Positions 50,483-62,033 of a stretch of DNA of 64,000 nt are shown one piece after another. The stretch covers positions 2,600,498 through 2,664,497 of the forward strand of contig NZ_CP101655.1 of the NCBI RefSeq assembly GCF_028830055.1, in the 5' to 3' direction. The stretch comes from Pseudomonas serboccidentalis. Its GTDB lineage: Bacteria; Pseudomonadota; Gammaproteobacteria; Pseudomonadales; Pseudomonadaceae. The notes beneath the pieces are model-generated. The model was not told the DNA's origin and did not search any database. It saw only the letters and a list, made by a program, of their open reading frames with translations. Each line of letters begins with the position of its first letter. The stretch's first letter is position 1. The position numbers and the translations under genes are program-made.

Positions 50483-51781
50483 ATGTCCCATCGTATTGTT
50501 ATTGTCGGCGGCGGCGCCGGCGGTCTGGAGCTGGCTACCCGTCTGGGTAAGACTCTGGGCAAACGCGGCACAGCCAGTGTGATGCTGGTCGACGCGAACC
50601 TGACGCACATCTGGAAACCACTGCTGCACGAGGTGGCCGCCGGATCGCTGAACTCTTCCGAAGACGAACTCAACTATGTTGCCCAGGCGAAATGGAACCA
50701 CTTCGAGTTCCAGCTCGGGCGCATGAGCGGGCTCGATCGCGCGCAGAAAAAAATCCAGTTGGCGGCCACCTACGACGAAAACGGCGTAGAGCTGGTCCCG
50801 GCGCGGGAAGTGGCCTATGACACGCTGGTGATCAGCGTCGGCAGCACCACCAACGACTTCGGCACCCAAGGCGCAGCGCAGCACTGCCTGTTCCTCGACA
50901 CCCGCAAACAGGCCGAGCGCTTCCACCAGCAGTTGCTCAACCACTACCTGCGCGCCCATGCCGGGCAGACCGATGTGGTCGAGCAGATCAGTGTGGCCAT
51001 CGTCGGCGCCGGCGCTACGGGCGTCGAACTGGCGGCAGAACTGCACAACGCGGCGCATGAGCTGGCGGCATACGGTCTGGACCGGATCAAACCGGAAAAC
51101 ATGCACATCACTCTGATCGAAGCCGGCCCACGGGTGTTGCCAGCCCTGCCGGAGCGCATCAGCGGACCGGTACACAAAACCCTGGAGAAACTCGGGGTCA
51201 ATGTGATGACCAACGCGGCGGTCAGCGAAGTGACGGCCGACAGCCTGATCACTGCCGATGGCAATGTGATCAAGGCCAGCCTGAAAGTCTGGGCAGCGGG
51301 TATTCGTGCGCCGGGTTTCCTCAAGGACATCGACGGCCTGGAAACCAACCGCATCAATCAGCTGCAGGTGCTGCCGACGCTGCAGACCACTCGCGATGAA
51401 AACATCTTCGCCTTCGGCGACTGCGCGGCCTGCCCGCAACCGGGTTCGGACCGCAACGTGCCGCCGCGTGCGCAAGCCGCGCACCAACAGGCGTCGCTGC
51501 TGGCCAAATCGCTGAAACTGCGCATCGAAGGCAAATCCCTGCCGGAGTACAAGTACACCGACTACGGCTCACTGATTTCGCTGTCGCGTTTTTCGGCTGT
51601 GGGTAACTTGATGGGCAACCTGACCGGCAGCGTGATGCTGGAGGGCTGGCTGGCGCGGATGTTTTACGTGTCGCTGTACCGCATGCACCAGATGGCGCTG
51701 TACGGGCCGTTCCGCACGGCGATGCTAATGCTGGGCAGCAAGATCGGTCGCGGGACCGAGCCACGCCTGAAGCTGCACTAA
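50483..51781 (+). CDS. ndh: Type II NADH:quinone oxidoreductase
   Basis: 432 residues. Two Rossmann motifs, IVIVGGGAGGLELA for FAD (residues 5-18) and VAIVGAGATGVELAAEL for NADH (about 172-188), and the FAD-binding AFGDCA. A C-terminal membrane-binding helix region is present. It oxidises NADH without proton pumping. The ATG at 50483 gives the normal start MSHRIVIVGGG. Confidence 0.96.
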   Translation: MSHRIVIVGGGAGGLELATRLGKTLGKRGTASVMLVDANLTHIWKPLLHEVAAGSLNSSEDELNYVAQAKWNHFEFQLGRMSGLDRAQKKIQLAATYDENGVELVPAREVAYDTLVISVGSTTNDFGTQGAAQHCLFLDTRKQAERFHQQLLNHYLRAHAGQTDVVEQISVAIVGAGATGVELAAELHNAAHELAAYGLDRIKPENMHITLIEAGPRVLPALPERISGPVHKTLEKLGVNVMTNAAVSEVTADSLITADGNVIKASLKVWAAGIRAPGFLKDIDGLETNRINQLQVLPTLQTTRDENIFAFGDCAACPQPGSDRNVPPRAQAAHQQASLLAKSLKLRIEGKSLPEYKYTDYGSLISLSRFSAVGNLMGNLTGSVMLEGWLARMFYVSLYRMHQMALYGPFRTAMLMLGSKIGRGTEPRLKLH

Positions 51782-51791
51782 AACCAAAACC

Positions 51792-51882
51792 TGTGGGCGC
51801 TGGCTTGCCCGCGATAGCGGTCGTTCAGTCGGCGAAGATGTCGACTGATCCGGCGCTTTCCCCGGCAATCCACGCTCCCACA
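51792..51882. repeat. REP-like inverted repeat, type C
   Basis: TGTGGGCGCTGGCTTGCCCGCGATAGC at the left and GCTTTCCCCGGC...ACGCTCCCACA at the right. It is related to common Pseudomonas TGTGGGAGC repeats but differs from types A and B. It lies downstream of ndh. Confidence 0.65.
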
Positions 51883-51925
51883 CTGTTTTGCGCTGCCTAA
51901 AAAATCAGCAGACGACGGCAATAAA

Positions 51926-52014
51926 TGTAGGAGTGAGCCTGCTCGCGATGGCGGTGGTTCAGGCAACGAAGCGGTGAATGACAGACCGCTATCGCGAGCA
52001 GGCTTACTCCTGCA
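51926..52014. repeat. REPIN, type B
   Basis: Inverted pair TGTAGGAGTGAGCCTGCTCGCGA / TCGCGAGCAGGCTTACTCC between the convergent ndh and chemoreceptor genes. Confidence 0.9.
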
Positions 52015-52046
52015 ATGGATCTCCACCCGTCTTTTTTGGCTGTCGA

Positions 52047-53910
<1,864 letters not shown>

Positions 53911-53913
53911 GTA

Positions 53914-53946
53914 AAAAAAAGGCGACCTTTCAAAGATCGCCTTCTT
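53914..53946 (-). terminator. Internal terminator-like hairpin within the tRNA cluster
   Basis: On the minus strand AAGGCGATCTTT-GA-AAGGTCGCCTT is followed by TTTTTT, between tRNA-Lys and the last tRNA-Pro. It could uncouple the last gene or act in processing. Confidence 0.6.
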
Positions 53947-54007
53947 CGATCAGCGCTTTTGGCCTCTGATCTTAAGATTCGATCCCAGTGTTAACTGGTT
54001 TCAAAAA

Positions 54008-54083
54008 TGGTGGGTCGTGTGGGATTCGAACCTACGACCAATTGGTTAAAAGCCAACTGCTCTACCAACTGAGCTAACGACCC
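54008..54083 (-). tRNA. tRNA-Lys (anticodon TTT)
   Basis: 76 nt with encoded CCA. Acceptor GGGTCGT/ACGACCC, anticodon arm TTGGC-TTTTAAC-CAA with TTT, T-arm TAGGTTCGAATCC. It reads AAA and AAG lysine codons. Confidence 0.97.
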
Positions 54084-54088
54084 AAAAA

Positions 54089-54165
54089 TGGTCGGGGTAA
54101 GGGGATTCGAACTCCTGACATCCTGCTCCCAAAGCAGGCGCGCTACCGGACTGCGCTATACCCCG
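54089..54165 (-). tRNA. tRNA-Pro (anticodon TGG), copy 1
   Basis: 77 nt with encoded CCA, the same sequence as the copy at 53834-53910. It lies 5 nt from tRNA-Lys. Confidence 0.97.
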
Positions 54166-54174
54166 GTTTGAAAT

Positions 54175-54250
54175 TGGCTCCGTGACCAGGACTCGAACCT
54201 GGGACCCAATGATTAACAGTCATTTGCTCTACCGACTGAGCTATCACGGA
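54175..54250 (-). tRNA. tRNA-Asn (anticodon GTT)
   Basis: 76 nt with encoded CCA. Acceptor TCCGTGA/TCACGGA, anticodon arm ATGAC-TGTTAAT-CAT with GTT, T-arm CAGGTTCGAGTCCTG. First gene of the minus-strand tRNA cluster. Confidence 0.97.
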
Positions 54251-54336
54251 ACTACATATTTCAATTTACAACGGTGAAACTTGAAGCTTCTCGACACCGT
54301 TTTCGCATCGCTGCGTTCGTGTGTCTGAGGCGCGCT

Positions 54337-54364
54337 ATTCTACAACCTAGAACACCTCTGTCAA
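54337..54364 (-). promoter_or_regulatory. Sigma-70 promoter of the tRNA cluster
   Basis: On the minus strand TTGACA (54364-54359), 16 nt, TAGAAT (54342-54337), then a GC-rich discriminator (AGCGCGCC) as found at stringently controlled stable-RNA promoters. The transcript would start near 54330, 80 nt before tRNA-Asn. The rest of 54251-54496 shows nothing further. Confidence 0.85.
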
Positions 54365-54496
54365 CCCCCTAAATTGCTTTCAAGTTAATGATTTGCAACT
54401 TATTTCAGTTTTCAACCCAGTGGGTTGAAACGCTGCCGGTGACTGACTGCGGGGCGCACTTTACAAGCCTTTTCCTTAGAGTTCAACAGCCTAACG

Positions 54497-54524
54497 AAAA
54501 AAAGGCCTCACAAAGCGAGGCCTT
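54497..54524 (-). terminator. Intrinsic terminator of clpB
   Basis: AAGGCCTC-...-GAGGCCTT stem. On the minus strand it runs into TTTTTTT, 24 nt after the clpB stop. Confidence 0.9.
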
Positions 54525-54547
54525 CCTTATTTCATTGGCATTGAGGC

Positions 54548-57112
54548 TCAGTCGAAAACGATTTCGTCGTTCACCACTTTGCCGGTTGCCGTCTCGCCCG
54601 GCATGAAATGCCCCGACAGGATCAACTGCGCCAACGGGTTTTCGATCCAGCGCTGGATCGCACGCTTGAGTGGACGTGCGCCATAGACCGGGTCGTAACC
54701 GACGGCAATCAGCTTGTCCATCGCTTCCGGGCTGAGTTCCAGCTTCAGCTCGCGCTCGGCCAGACGACTGCGCAGACGGCCCAGCTGGATCTCGGTAATG
54801 CCCGCGATCTGATCCCGCGCCAATGGCTCGAAGATCACCACTTCATCGACCCGGTTGATGAACTCGGGACGGAAGTGGCTGGTCAGCGCGTCCATCACCG
54901 CTGCACGCTGCGCCTCACGGTCACCCACCAGCTCCTGGATCTGCGACGAACCGAGGTTCGAGGTCATGACGATCACGGTATTGCGGAAATCCACCGTGCG
55001 CCCGTGGCTGTCAGTCAGACGCCCATCCTCCAGCACCTGCAGCAGGATGTTGAACACGTCCGGGTGAGCCTTCTCGACCTCGTCCAGCAGAATCACCGAG
55101 TAAGGCTTGCGACGCACCGCTTCGGTCAGGTAACCGCCCTCCTCGTAGCCGACGTAGCCCGGTGGCGCACCGATCAGCCGCGCCACGGAATGTTTCTCCA
55201 TGAACTCGGACATGTCGATCCGCACCATCGCCTCTTCCGTATCAAAGAGGAATTCGGCCAGCGCCTTGCACAGCTCGGTTTTACCGACACCGGTCGGGCC
55301 GAGGAACATGAACGAGCCGCTCGGACGATTCGGATCCGCCAGCCCGGCACGGGAACGCCGTACCGCGTTGGCCACGGCCACTACCGCCTCGTCCTGACCG
55401 ATCACGCGCTGGTGCAACAGGCTTTCCATTTTCATCAGCTTGTCGCGCTCGCCTTCGAGCATTTTCGAAACCGGAATACCGGTCCACTTCGAAACGACTT
55501 CGGCGATTTCCTCTTCGGTCACCTTGCTGCGCAGCAACTGGTTTTCGCTCTTGCCGTGCTGGTCGACCATTTGCAGGCTGCGCTCCAGATCCGGGATCAC
55601 CCCGTACTGCAATTCGGCCATGCGGTTGAGGTCGCCTTTACGGCGTGCGGCTTCCAGCTCCTGACGCGATTGCTCGATCTTTTGCTGAATCTGCGCAGAA
55701 CCCTGCACCTCGGCTTTTTCCGAGTTCCAGATTTCTTCCAGATCCGAGTACTCACGTTCGAGGCGGACAATTTCTTCCTGAAGTTTTTCCAGGCGCTTCA
55801 TCGCCGCTTCATCGCTTTCTTTCTTCAGTGCCTGGGATTCGACCTTCAACTGAATCAGGCGACGCTCCAGACGATCCAGCACTTCCGGCTTGGAGTCGAT
55901 CTCCATGCGGATACGGCTGGCGGCCTCGTCGATCAGGTCGATGGCCTTGTCCGGCAACTGCCGGTCAGTGATGTAGCGATGGCTGAGCTTGGCAGCGGCG
56001 ATGATCGCGCCGTCGGTGATCGCCACCTTGTGGTGAACCTCATAACGCTCCTTGAGGCCACGCAGGATGGCGATGGTGTCTTCTTCGCTCGGCTCGTCCA
56101 CCAGGACTTTCTGGAAACGCCGCTCAAGCGCCGCATCCTTCTCTATATATTGGCGGTACTCGTTGAGTGTGGTTGCGCCGACACAATGCAGCTCGCCGCG
56201 CGCCAGTGCCGGTTTGAGCATGTTGCCAGCATCCATCGAGCCTTCGCCCTTACCAGCGCCGACCATGGTGTGCAGTTCGTCGATGAACAGGATGATCTGC
56301 CCTTCTTGCTTGGACAGCTCATTGAGCAGCGACTTGAGGCGCTCTTCGAACTCGCCGCGATACTTGGCACCGGCAATCAGCGCGCCCATGTCCAGCGACA
56401 GCAGACGTTTGCCCTTGAGACCGTCCGGCACTTCGCCGTTGATGATGCGCTGGGCCAGACCTTCGGCAATCGCGGTTTTACCCACGCCAGGCTCACCGAT
56501 CAGCACCGGGTTGTTCTTGGTGCGGCGTTGCAGAACCTGGATGGTGCGGCGAATTTCGTCGTCACGGCCGATCACCGGATCGAGCTTGCCATCTTCGGCG
56601 CGCTTGGTCAGGTCAACGGTGTACTTGTCCAGTGCCTGACGCGACTCCTCATGGTTGGCGTCATTGACCGCCTCACCACCACGCAGGTTGTTGATCGCGT
56701 TTTCCAGGGCTTTCTTGCTCACGCCCTGACCGAGCAGCAATTTGCCGAGCTTGCTGTTCTCGTCCATCGCGGCGAGCAGCACCAGCTCACTGGAAATGAA
56801 CTGGTCGCCCTTCTGCTGGGCCAGACGATCGGCCTGATTGAGCAGGCGCGCCAGATCCTGCGACATGTTGACGTCGCCGGTCGGGTTCTGGATTTTCGGT
56901 AATTGGTCGAGCTCTTTGGTCAGCTCTTTTCGCAGGCTGTTGACGTCGAAGCCCACTTGCATCAGCAGAGGTTTGATCGAACCACCCTGCTGTTCAAGCA
57001 TCGCTTGCATCAAGTGCGCCGGCTCGATGGCCGGATGATCGTGGCCGACGGCCAAGGATTGGGCGTCGGACAACGCCAACTGAAGTTTGCTGGTTAAACG
57101 GTCTATACGCAT
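54548..57112 (-). CDS. clpB: Protein disaggregase ClpB
   Basis: 854 residues. Clp_N double repeat (1-145), AAA-1 with Walker A GEPGVGKT (about 206-213), a coiled-coil middle domain (about 410-530) and AAA-2 with Walker A GPTGVGKT (about 605-612), then a C-terminal D2-small domain. It rescues aggregated proteins with DnaK. It has no ClpP-binding loop. It is a single gene with a heat-shock-like promoter and its own terminator. Confidence 0.98.
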   Translation of the reverse strand: MRIDRLTSKLQLALSDAQSLAVGHDHPAIEPAHLMQAMLEQQGGSIKPLLMQVGFDVNSLRKELTKELDQLPKIQNPTGDVNMSQDLARLLNQADRLAQQKGDQFISSELVLLAAMDENSKLGKLLLGQGVSKKALENAINNLRGGEAVNDANHEESRQALDKYTVDLTKRAEDGKLDPVIGRDDEIRRTIQVLQRRTKNNPVLIGEPGVGKTAIAEGLAQRIINGEVPDGLKGKRLLSLDMGALIAGAKYRGEFEERLKSLLNELSKQEGQIILFIDELHTMVGAGKGEGSMDAGNMLKPALARGELHCVGATTLNEYRQYIEKDAALERRFQKVLVDEPSEEDTIAILRGLKERYEVHHKVAITDGAIIAAAKLSHRYITDRQLPDKAIDLIDEAASRIRMEIDSKPEVLDRLERRLIQLKVESQALKKESDEAAMKRLEKLQEEIVRLEREYSDLEEIWNSEKAEVQGSAQIQQKIEQSRQELEAARRKGDLNRMAELQYGVIPDLERSLQMVDQHGKSENQLLRSKVTEEEIAEVVSKWTGIPVSKMLEGERDKLMKMESLLHQRVIGQDEAVVAVANAVRRSRAGLADPNRPSGSFMFLGPTGVGKTELCKALAEFLFDTEEAMVRIDMSEFMEKHSVARLIGAPPGYVGYEEGGYLTEAVRRKPYSVILLDEVEKAHPDVFNILLQVLEDGRLTDSHGRTVDFRNTVIVMTSNLGSSQIQELVGDREAQRAAVMDALTSHFRPEFINRVDEVVIFEPLARDQIAGITEIQLGRLRSRLAERELKLELSPEAMDKLIAVGYDPVYGARPLKRAIQRWIENPLAQLILSGHFMPGETATGKVVNDEIVFD

Positions 57113-57184
57113 GGGTCACCTTCCTTTTGAGCAGGCCGGACCTAAAAACCATCCTGAATAAAGAAACCTGCCAGATACCACTGT

Positions 57185-57212
57185 AGATGCGGTCGATTCT
57201 GAGAGATTCAAG
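57185..57212 (-). promoter_or_regulatory. RpoH (sigma-32) heat-shock promoter of clpB
   Basis: On the minus strand CTTGAA (57212-57207), 14 nt, CCGCATCT (57192-57185). The -10 matches the CCCCATnT consensus at all but one fixed base. The transcript start would be near 57178. Confidence 0.7.
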
Positions 57213-57242
57213 CGTCGGGAGATTGATGTAGATCAGACAAGC

Positions 57243-57965
57243 TTAGCGGGTGAGCCAAACCAGAGAGGCAAACCGGCCGGTGCGCGACGCACGGCGGTAA
57301 GAAAAGAAGCGTGGATCGGTCACGGTGCAGAAACCGCCACCATAAACCGCAGTGACACCTCGCTCAGCCAGACGCAGGCGCGCCAACAGGTAGATGTCGG
57401 CCATGAACTTTCCAGCATTGTGGCTAGGGACGAAGGCGGATGCCGCTTCGGGAAGTTGATTGACGAAGACTTCGCGTACTTCCGGGCCGACTTCAAAGGC
57501 TTTCGGACCGATGGCCGGGCCGAGCCAGACCATTACATCGGACGGAGCCGTATCGAGGTGATCGAGGGTGGCTTCCAGCACACCCGCCGCCAACCCGCGC
57601 CAACCGGCATGAGCCGCCGCCACGCGAGTGCCGGCACGATCGCAGAACAACGCCGGCAGACAATCTGCCGTCATCGCCGCGCAGGCAATGCCCGGGGTGT
57701 CCGTCCAGCTGGCGTCAGCGCTGGCCACCACGCCCGGATCAGCATGGGCCACGGCAATCCCGTGCACTTGCTGCAACCAGGCAGGCTTTATAGAGAAGTG
57801 ATCGGTCAGACGCCGACGATTCTCGGCCACCGCTTCCGGGCGATCATCGACATGATCCCCCAGATTGAGGCTGTCGAACGGCGCCTCGCTGACACCCCCC
57901 TCGCGGGTGGTGACACAGGCCTTGACGCTGGCCGGCGCAGGCCAGTCCGGCGTCAGCCAGTTCAT
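57243..57965 (-). CDS. pgeF: Peptidoglycan editing factor PgeF (laccase-domain family)
   Basis: 240 residues. Residues of the Cu/Zn-binding polyphenol-oxidase-like fold are visible: QVHG (H), TADCLPAL (C) and AHAGWRG (H). In E. coli the protein removes wrongly incorporated L-serine-containing muropeptide precursors. Its ATG overlaps the rluD stop by 4 nt. Confidence 0.93.
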   Translation of the reverse strand: MNWLTPDWPAPASVKACVTTREGGVSEAPFDSLNLGDHVDDRPEAVAENRRRLTDHFSIKPAWLQQVHGIAVAHADPGVVASADASWTDTPGIACAAMTADCLPALFCDRAGTRVAAAHAGWRGLAAGVLEATLDHLDTAPSDVMVWLGPAIGPKAFEVGPEVREVFVNQLPEAASAFVPSHNAGKFMADIYLLARLRLAERGVTAVYGGGFCTVTDPRFFSYRRASRTGRFASLVWLTR

Positions 57966-58924
57966 CCGACGAATGCCTCGCGATCCTGCTTGAGCAGGGT
58001 CAGCAACCAGACGAAATCTTCCGGCAGCGGCGATTCCCAGCTCATGCGTTCACCAGTGGTCGGATGATCCAGCTCAAGGAAGCGCGCGTGCAGGGCCTGA
58101 CGCGGGAAGTGCTTGAGCGACTCGACCATGGTCGGGTTCGCGGCGGGCGGAATGCGGAAACGACCGCCGTACGCCGGATCGCCGACCAACGGGAAGTTGA
58201 TGTGCGACATGTGCACGCGGATCTGGTGGGTCCGGCCGGTTTCCAGTTTTACCCGCACGTGGGTGTGGGAACGGAAACGCTCCAGCACGCGGTAGTGACT
58301 GACGGCCGGCTTACCGCCTTCCATCACGGCCATACGCTGGCGCTGCTGGCCGTGACGACCGATCGGGGCGTTGATCTTGCCCCCGGCGGTGACCACGCCG
58401 ATCACGATGCACTCGTAGATCCGGCTGACGCTGCGGCTTTGCAGCTGGGCAACGAGCTTGGTCTGCGCCTGAATGGTCTTGGCCACCACCATCAGACCGG
58501 TGGTGTCCTTGTCCAGACGATGCACGATACCGGCGCGCGGGACATTGATGATGTCCGGCACATGGTGCAGCAAAGCGTTGAGCAAGGTGCCATCGGCATG
58601 GCCGGCAGCCGGGTGCACCACCAGGCCCGCAGGCTTGTTGATCACCAGGATGTCGTCGTCTTCATAGACGATGTCGAGCTCGATGTCCTGGGCGATCCAC
58701 TCGCCCTGGGCTTCCTGCTCGGCAGTCAGCTCAAGGATGGCACCGCCATGCACGATGTCGCGCGGGCGGATGACCGCCCCGTCCACAGTCAGGCGACCTT
58801 CTTTGATCCAGGCGGAAAGGCGCGAGCGTGAGTGCTCAGCGAAGAGTTGGGCGGCGACTTGATCGAGGCGTTGGCCGCCCAAATCGGACGGCACCTCTGC
58901 GCGAAGTTCAATTTTATCGGACAT
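57962..58924 (-). CDS. rluD: 23S rRNA pseudouridine(1911/1915/1917) synthase RluD
   Basis: 320 residues. An S4 RNA-binding domain (RLDQVAAQLFAEHSRSRLSAWIKEGRL) is followed by the RsuA/RluA catalytic domain, with the catalytic aspartate in HRLDKDTTGLM. It modifies helix 69 of 23S rRNA. The ATG at 58924 gives the family start MSDKIELRAEVP. It heads rluD-pgeF and is divergent from bamD. Confidence 0.96.
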   Translation of the reverse strand: MSDKIELRAEVPSDLGGQRLDQVAAQLFAEHSRSRLSAWIKEGRLTVDGAVIRPRDIVHGGAILELTAEQEAQGEWIAQDIELDIVYEDDDILVINKPAGLVVHPAAGHADGTLLNALLHHVPDIINVPRAGIVHRLDKDTTGLMVVAKTIQAQTKLVAQLQSRSVSRIYECIVIGVVTAGGKINAPIGRHGQQRQRMAVMEGGKPAVSHYRVLERFRSHTHVRVKLETGRTHQIRVHMSHINFPLVGDPAYGGRFRIPPAANPTMVESLKHFPRQALHARFLELDHPTTGERMSWESPLPEDFVWLLTLLKQDREAFVG

Positions 58925-59075
58925 GCTCTGACTGGGCGTCGGCACAGCCTTTGGTTTCGGCTGCGCGCTTGTGGTTAAATACGGCGTCTTTTGCCCCGAG
59001 GCTTTTCAACGGGGCGCTCATCATAACAGGACGGCCCCGCCCAAGACAGCGGCCGTCATAGGGACGCAAGCCGCC

Positions 59076-60095
59076 ATGCAAGTGAAACACCTGCTGCTGA
59101 TCGCCATCCTCGCATTGACCGCTGCTTGCTCATCGAAGGAAGTCGTCGACGAAAACCTGAGCGAAGCCGAGCTGTACCAGCAGGCTCAGACCGACCTGGA
59201 CAACAACAGCTATACCAGCGCCACAGCCAAGCTGAAGGCTCTGGAGTCGCGCTATCCGTTCGGTCGCTACGCGGATCAGGCACAGCTTGAACTGATTTAC
59301 GCCAACTATAAAAACTCCGAGCCGGAAGCTGCCAAATCCGCCGCCGAGCGTTTTATCCGTTTGCACCCACAGCACCCGAACGTGGACTACGCCTACTACC
59401 TCAAGGGCCTGACCTCGTTCGACCAGGACGTCGGCCTGCTGGCGCGCTTCCTGCCGCTGGACATGACCAAGCGTGACCCGGGCGCTGCCCGCGACTCGTA
59501 CAACGAGTTCGCCCAACTGACCAGCCGCTACCCGAACAGCCGCTACGCGCCGGACGCCAAGCAGCGCATGATCTACCTGCGCAACCTGCTGGCGGCCTAC
59601 GAAATCCACGTGGCCGACTACTACCTGACCCGTCAGGCGTACGTTGCTGCCGCCAACCGTGGCCGTTACGTAGTGGAAAACTTCCAGGAAACCCCATCGG
59701 TCGGCGACGGCCTGGCGGTGATGACCGAGGCTTACCAGCGTCTGCACCTGGACGAACTGGCCGCCACCAGCCTGGAAACGCTGAAGCTCAACTACCCGAA
59801 CCACCCAAGCCTGCAGGACGGCCAGTTCGTGCCTTCGGTTGCCGAATCCGACAACCGCTCGTTCCTGAGCAAGGCCACCCTGGGCCTGATCGAATCGCGT
59901 CCACCGCTGCCGCCGGGAGAAACCCGCGCCAACCAGGACGTGCAGAAGCAGTTCCAGGACGCGAAAGATGCGATCCCGAACGAGCTCAAGCCTAAAGACG
60001 AAAACGGCGACGTGATCGAAGAAGAGCACGAAGCGACCGGCAACAACGACGACCGCTCGTGGTTCAGCTACATGACCTTCGGCGTGTTCGACTGA
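59076..60095 (+). CDS. bamD: Outer-membrane assembly lipoprotein BamD
   Basis: 339 residues. A signal peptide with lipobox LTAACS (about residue 14-19). The chain then has five TPR-like repeats ([37 protein letters not shown], and others). It is one of the two essential parts of the BAM complex. The acidic C-terminal tail is Pseudomonas-specific. The ATG at 59076 sits at the signal peptide; earlier in-frame codons lie in the leader. Confidence 0.96.
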   Translation: MQVKHLLLIAILALTAACSSKEVVDENLSEAELYQQAQTDLDNNSYTSATAKLKALESRYPFGRYADQAQLELIYANYKNSEPEAAKSAAERFIRLHPQHPNVDYAYYLKGLTSFDQDVGLLARFLPLDMTKRDPGAARDSYNEFAQLTSRYPNSRYAPDAKQRMIYLRNLLAAYEIHVADYYLTRQAYVAAANRGRYVVENFQETPSVGDGLAVMTEAYQRLHLDELAATSLETLKLNYPNHPSLQDGQFVPSVAESDNRSFLSKATLGLIESRPPLPPGETRANQDVQKQFQDAKDAIPNELKPKDENGDVIEEEHEATGNNDDRSWFSYMTFGVFD

Positions 60096-60109
60096 TCACA
60101 CCGGGTGTC

Positions 60110-60141
60110 AAAAAAGGGAGATCTGCGGATCTCCCTTTTTT
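60110..60141 (+). terminator. Intrinsic terminator of bamD
   Basis: AAAAAAGGGAGATC-TGCG-GATCTCCCTTTTTT, 14 nt after the bamD stop. The A and T tracts make it usable from either side. Confidence 0.92.
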
Positions 60142-60220
60142 GTGGCTGCGCATTAATAGTCTGTGCGCCTGCCGGCTCCTTGGCTAAACTGCCGAATCAT
60201 TAGCCGAAAAGCCGCCCATC

Positions 60221-60454
60221 ATGCTTCGTTTACTGTTCTGGATTGTCCTGATTTTCGCTGCGGTATGGCTGTGGCGCAAATTCAAGGCGCCCGCCTCGCC
60301 TGCACAATCGCCCCGCGAGCAAGACGCCGCGCCGATGGTGCGCTGCGCCCATTGCGGCGTGCACCTGCCCCGTGATCGTGCGCTGAACCTTCAGCAACAA
60401 TGGTATTGCAGCCAGGCTCACCTTGAGCAAGGCCCAGGCTCCAGTGATCGCTGA
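60221..60454 (+). CDS. PP0621 family protein with zinc-binding cysteines
   Basis: 77 residues. One N-terminal membrane helix (LFWIVLIFAAVWLW) and a C-terminal mini zinc-finger (CAHCGVHLPRDRAL... WYCSQAH, Cys3-His). This layout and the PilS neighbour match the PP0621 family of unknown function. The gene overlaps the pilS start. Confidence 0.87.
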   Translation: MLRLLFWIVLIFAAVWLWRKFKAPASPAQSPREQDAAPMVRCAHCGVHLPRDRALNLQQQWYCSQAHLEQGPGSSDR

Positions 60455-62033
60455 GGCGGCCAACGCTGACCGTAAACAGGCTCAGCGCCTGCTGCGCCTT
60501 TATCATCTCTACCGTTTAAGCGTCGGCATCACGCTGGTGTTGCTGATCTCCAGCAACATGGACAACCGCCTGCTGACGTCGGCCGACGACGATCTGCTGC
60601 GCAGCGGCAGCTGGTTGTATCTGGTGCTGAACATCCTGTTGGTGGTGTTTCTGGAAAACACCCGGCGGCCGACGCAACTGTTCAGCCTGGCGCTGGTGGA
60701 TGTTCTGCTGCTGTGCGGGTTGTTCTACGCAGCGGGCGGCGTGGGCAGTGCCATCGGCAACCTGCTGATTGTTTCGGTGGCGATCAGTAACACCCTTCTG
60801 CGCCGCCGCATCGGCCTGCTGATTGCCGCCATTGGCGCACTCGGGATTGTCGGATCAAGTTTCCTGCTGAGTTTCAGCCATCCGCTGAGTGCCAATGACT
60901 ACCTGCAGGCCGGCACCCTCGGCGCCCTGTGTTTTGCTGCATCGCTGCTGGTCCGGGGCCTGGTCCGGCGCCTGGAAGTCAGCGAGCACCTCGCCGAGCA
61001 GCGCGCCAGCGAAGTCATCAGCCTCGAAGCCCTCAACGCCCTGATTCTGCAACGCATGCGCACCGGCATCCTGGTGCTCGACGACCAACGCCGGGTGCAA
61101 CTGGCCAATCACAGCGCCAAAAGTCTGCTGGCCCAGTCGCACCTTGAAGGCCATCTGATCGACGACTACTCCAAGCCCTTGGTCGATCGCCTGCAGTTAT
61201 GGCTGAACAATCCCACGCTGCGCCCGCAGAGCCTGAAGATTCCCGGCAATGGCCTGGAGCTGCAACCGAACTTCATCGCCCTCGACCAGAGCCCCAACCA
61301 GCAAACCCTGGTGTTTCTCGAAGATCTGGCGCACGTCGCCCAGCAGGCCCAGCAACTCAAGCTCGCCGCGCTAGGGCGCCTGACCGCCGGCATCTCCCAT
61401 GAAATCCGCAATCCGCTGGGCGCCATCAGTCACGCCGCACAGCTATTGGCCGAGTCCGAGGAACTCGATAGCGCGGATCGGCGTCTGACGCAGATCATTC
61501 AAGACCACTCCCAGCGCATGAACCGAGTCATCGAAAACGTCCTGCAACTGTCGCGTCGCCAGCAGAGTGCACCGCAACGCCTGGATCTCAAGCCGTGGCT
61601 GGAACAGTTCGTCGCCGAGAGCCGCGAACAGGCCAATGATCGGCAGTCGATTCACTTGCAGATCAATTCCGGGGACTTCGTCACGCTGATGGACCCGGAC
61701 CAGCTCACGCAGATTCTCGACAATCTGTTACGCAATGGCTGGCGCCACAGCGCTCTGCTGCATGATCCGGCCGAAGTCTGGCTGGCGCTGTTCATCGACC
61801 CCGGCAGCCAGCTGGCGGCGCTCGAAGTCCAGGACAACGGTCCCGGCGTGCCGCTGGATCAACAACCGCATCTGTTCGAACCATTCTTCACCACCAGCAG
61901 CCAGGGCACCGGCCTTGGTCTTTATCTGTCCCGTGAGCTGTGCGAAAGCAACCAGGCGCGCCTAGACTTCAAACCACGCCAAGGCGGCGGCTGCTTTCGC
62001 ATCACCTTTGCTCACGGACGGAAACAAAGTTGA
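60444..62033 (+). CDS. pilS: PilS, membrane sensor histidine kinase of the pilin regulon
   Basis: 529 residues from the GTG at 60444 (a TTG at 60423 would add seven). Six membrane helices (about residues 20-190), a PAS-like domain, then the HisKA box with H319 in GISHEIRNPLGA, and an HATPase domain. Starting at the GTG places the phospho-accepting histidine at 319, the position I recall for P. aeruginosa PilS. It senses PilA in the membrane in P. aeruginosa and phosphorylates PilR. Confidence 0.94.
   Translation: MIAEAANADRKQAQRLLRLYHLYRLSVGITLVLLISSNMDNRLLTSADDDLLRSGSWLYLVLNILLVVFLENTRRPTQLFSLALVDVLLLCGLFYAAGGVGSAIGNLLIVSVAISNTLLRRRIGLLIAAIGALGIVGSSFLLSFSHPLSANDYLQAGTLGALCFAASLLVRGLVRRLEVSEHLAEQRASEVISLEALNALILQRMRTGILVLDDQRRVQLANHSAKSLLAQSHLEGHLIDDYSKPLVDRLQLWLNNPTLRPQSLKIPGNGLELQPNFIALDQSPNQQTLVFLEDLAHVAQQAQQLKLAALGRLTAGISHEIRNPLGAISHAAQLLAESEELDSADRRLTQIIQDHSQRMNRVIENVLQLSRRQQSAPQRLDLKPWLEQFVAESREQANDRQSIHLQINSGDFVTLMDPDQLTQILDNLLRNGWRHSALLHDPAEVWLALFIDPGSQLAALEVQDNGPGVPLDQQPHLFEPFFTTSSQGTGLGLYLSRELCESNQARLDFKPRQGGGCFRITFAHGRKQS

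Noticed and set aside
54608..56902. A 764-codon open frame opposite clpB (and similar ones opposite mrcB, ilvI, rluD and bamD)
   Set aside because: Same explanation: long antisense frames caused by codon bias opposite real, well-conserved genes.
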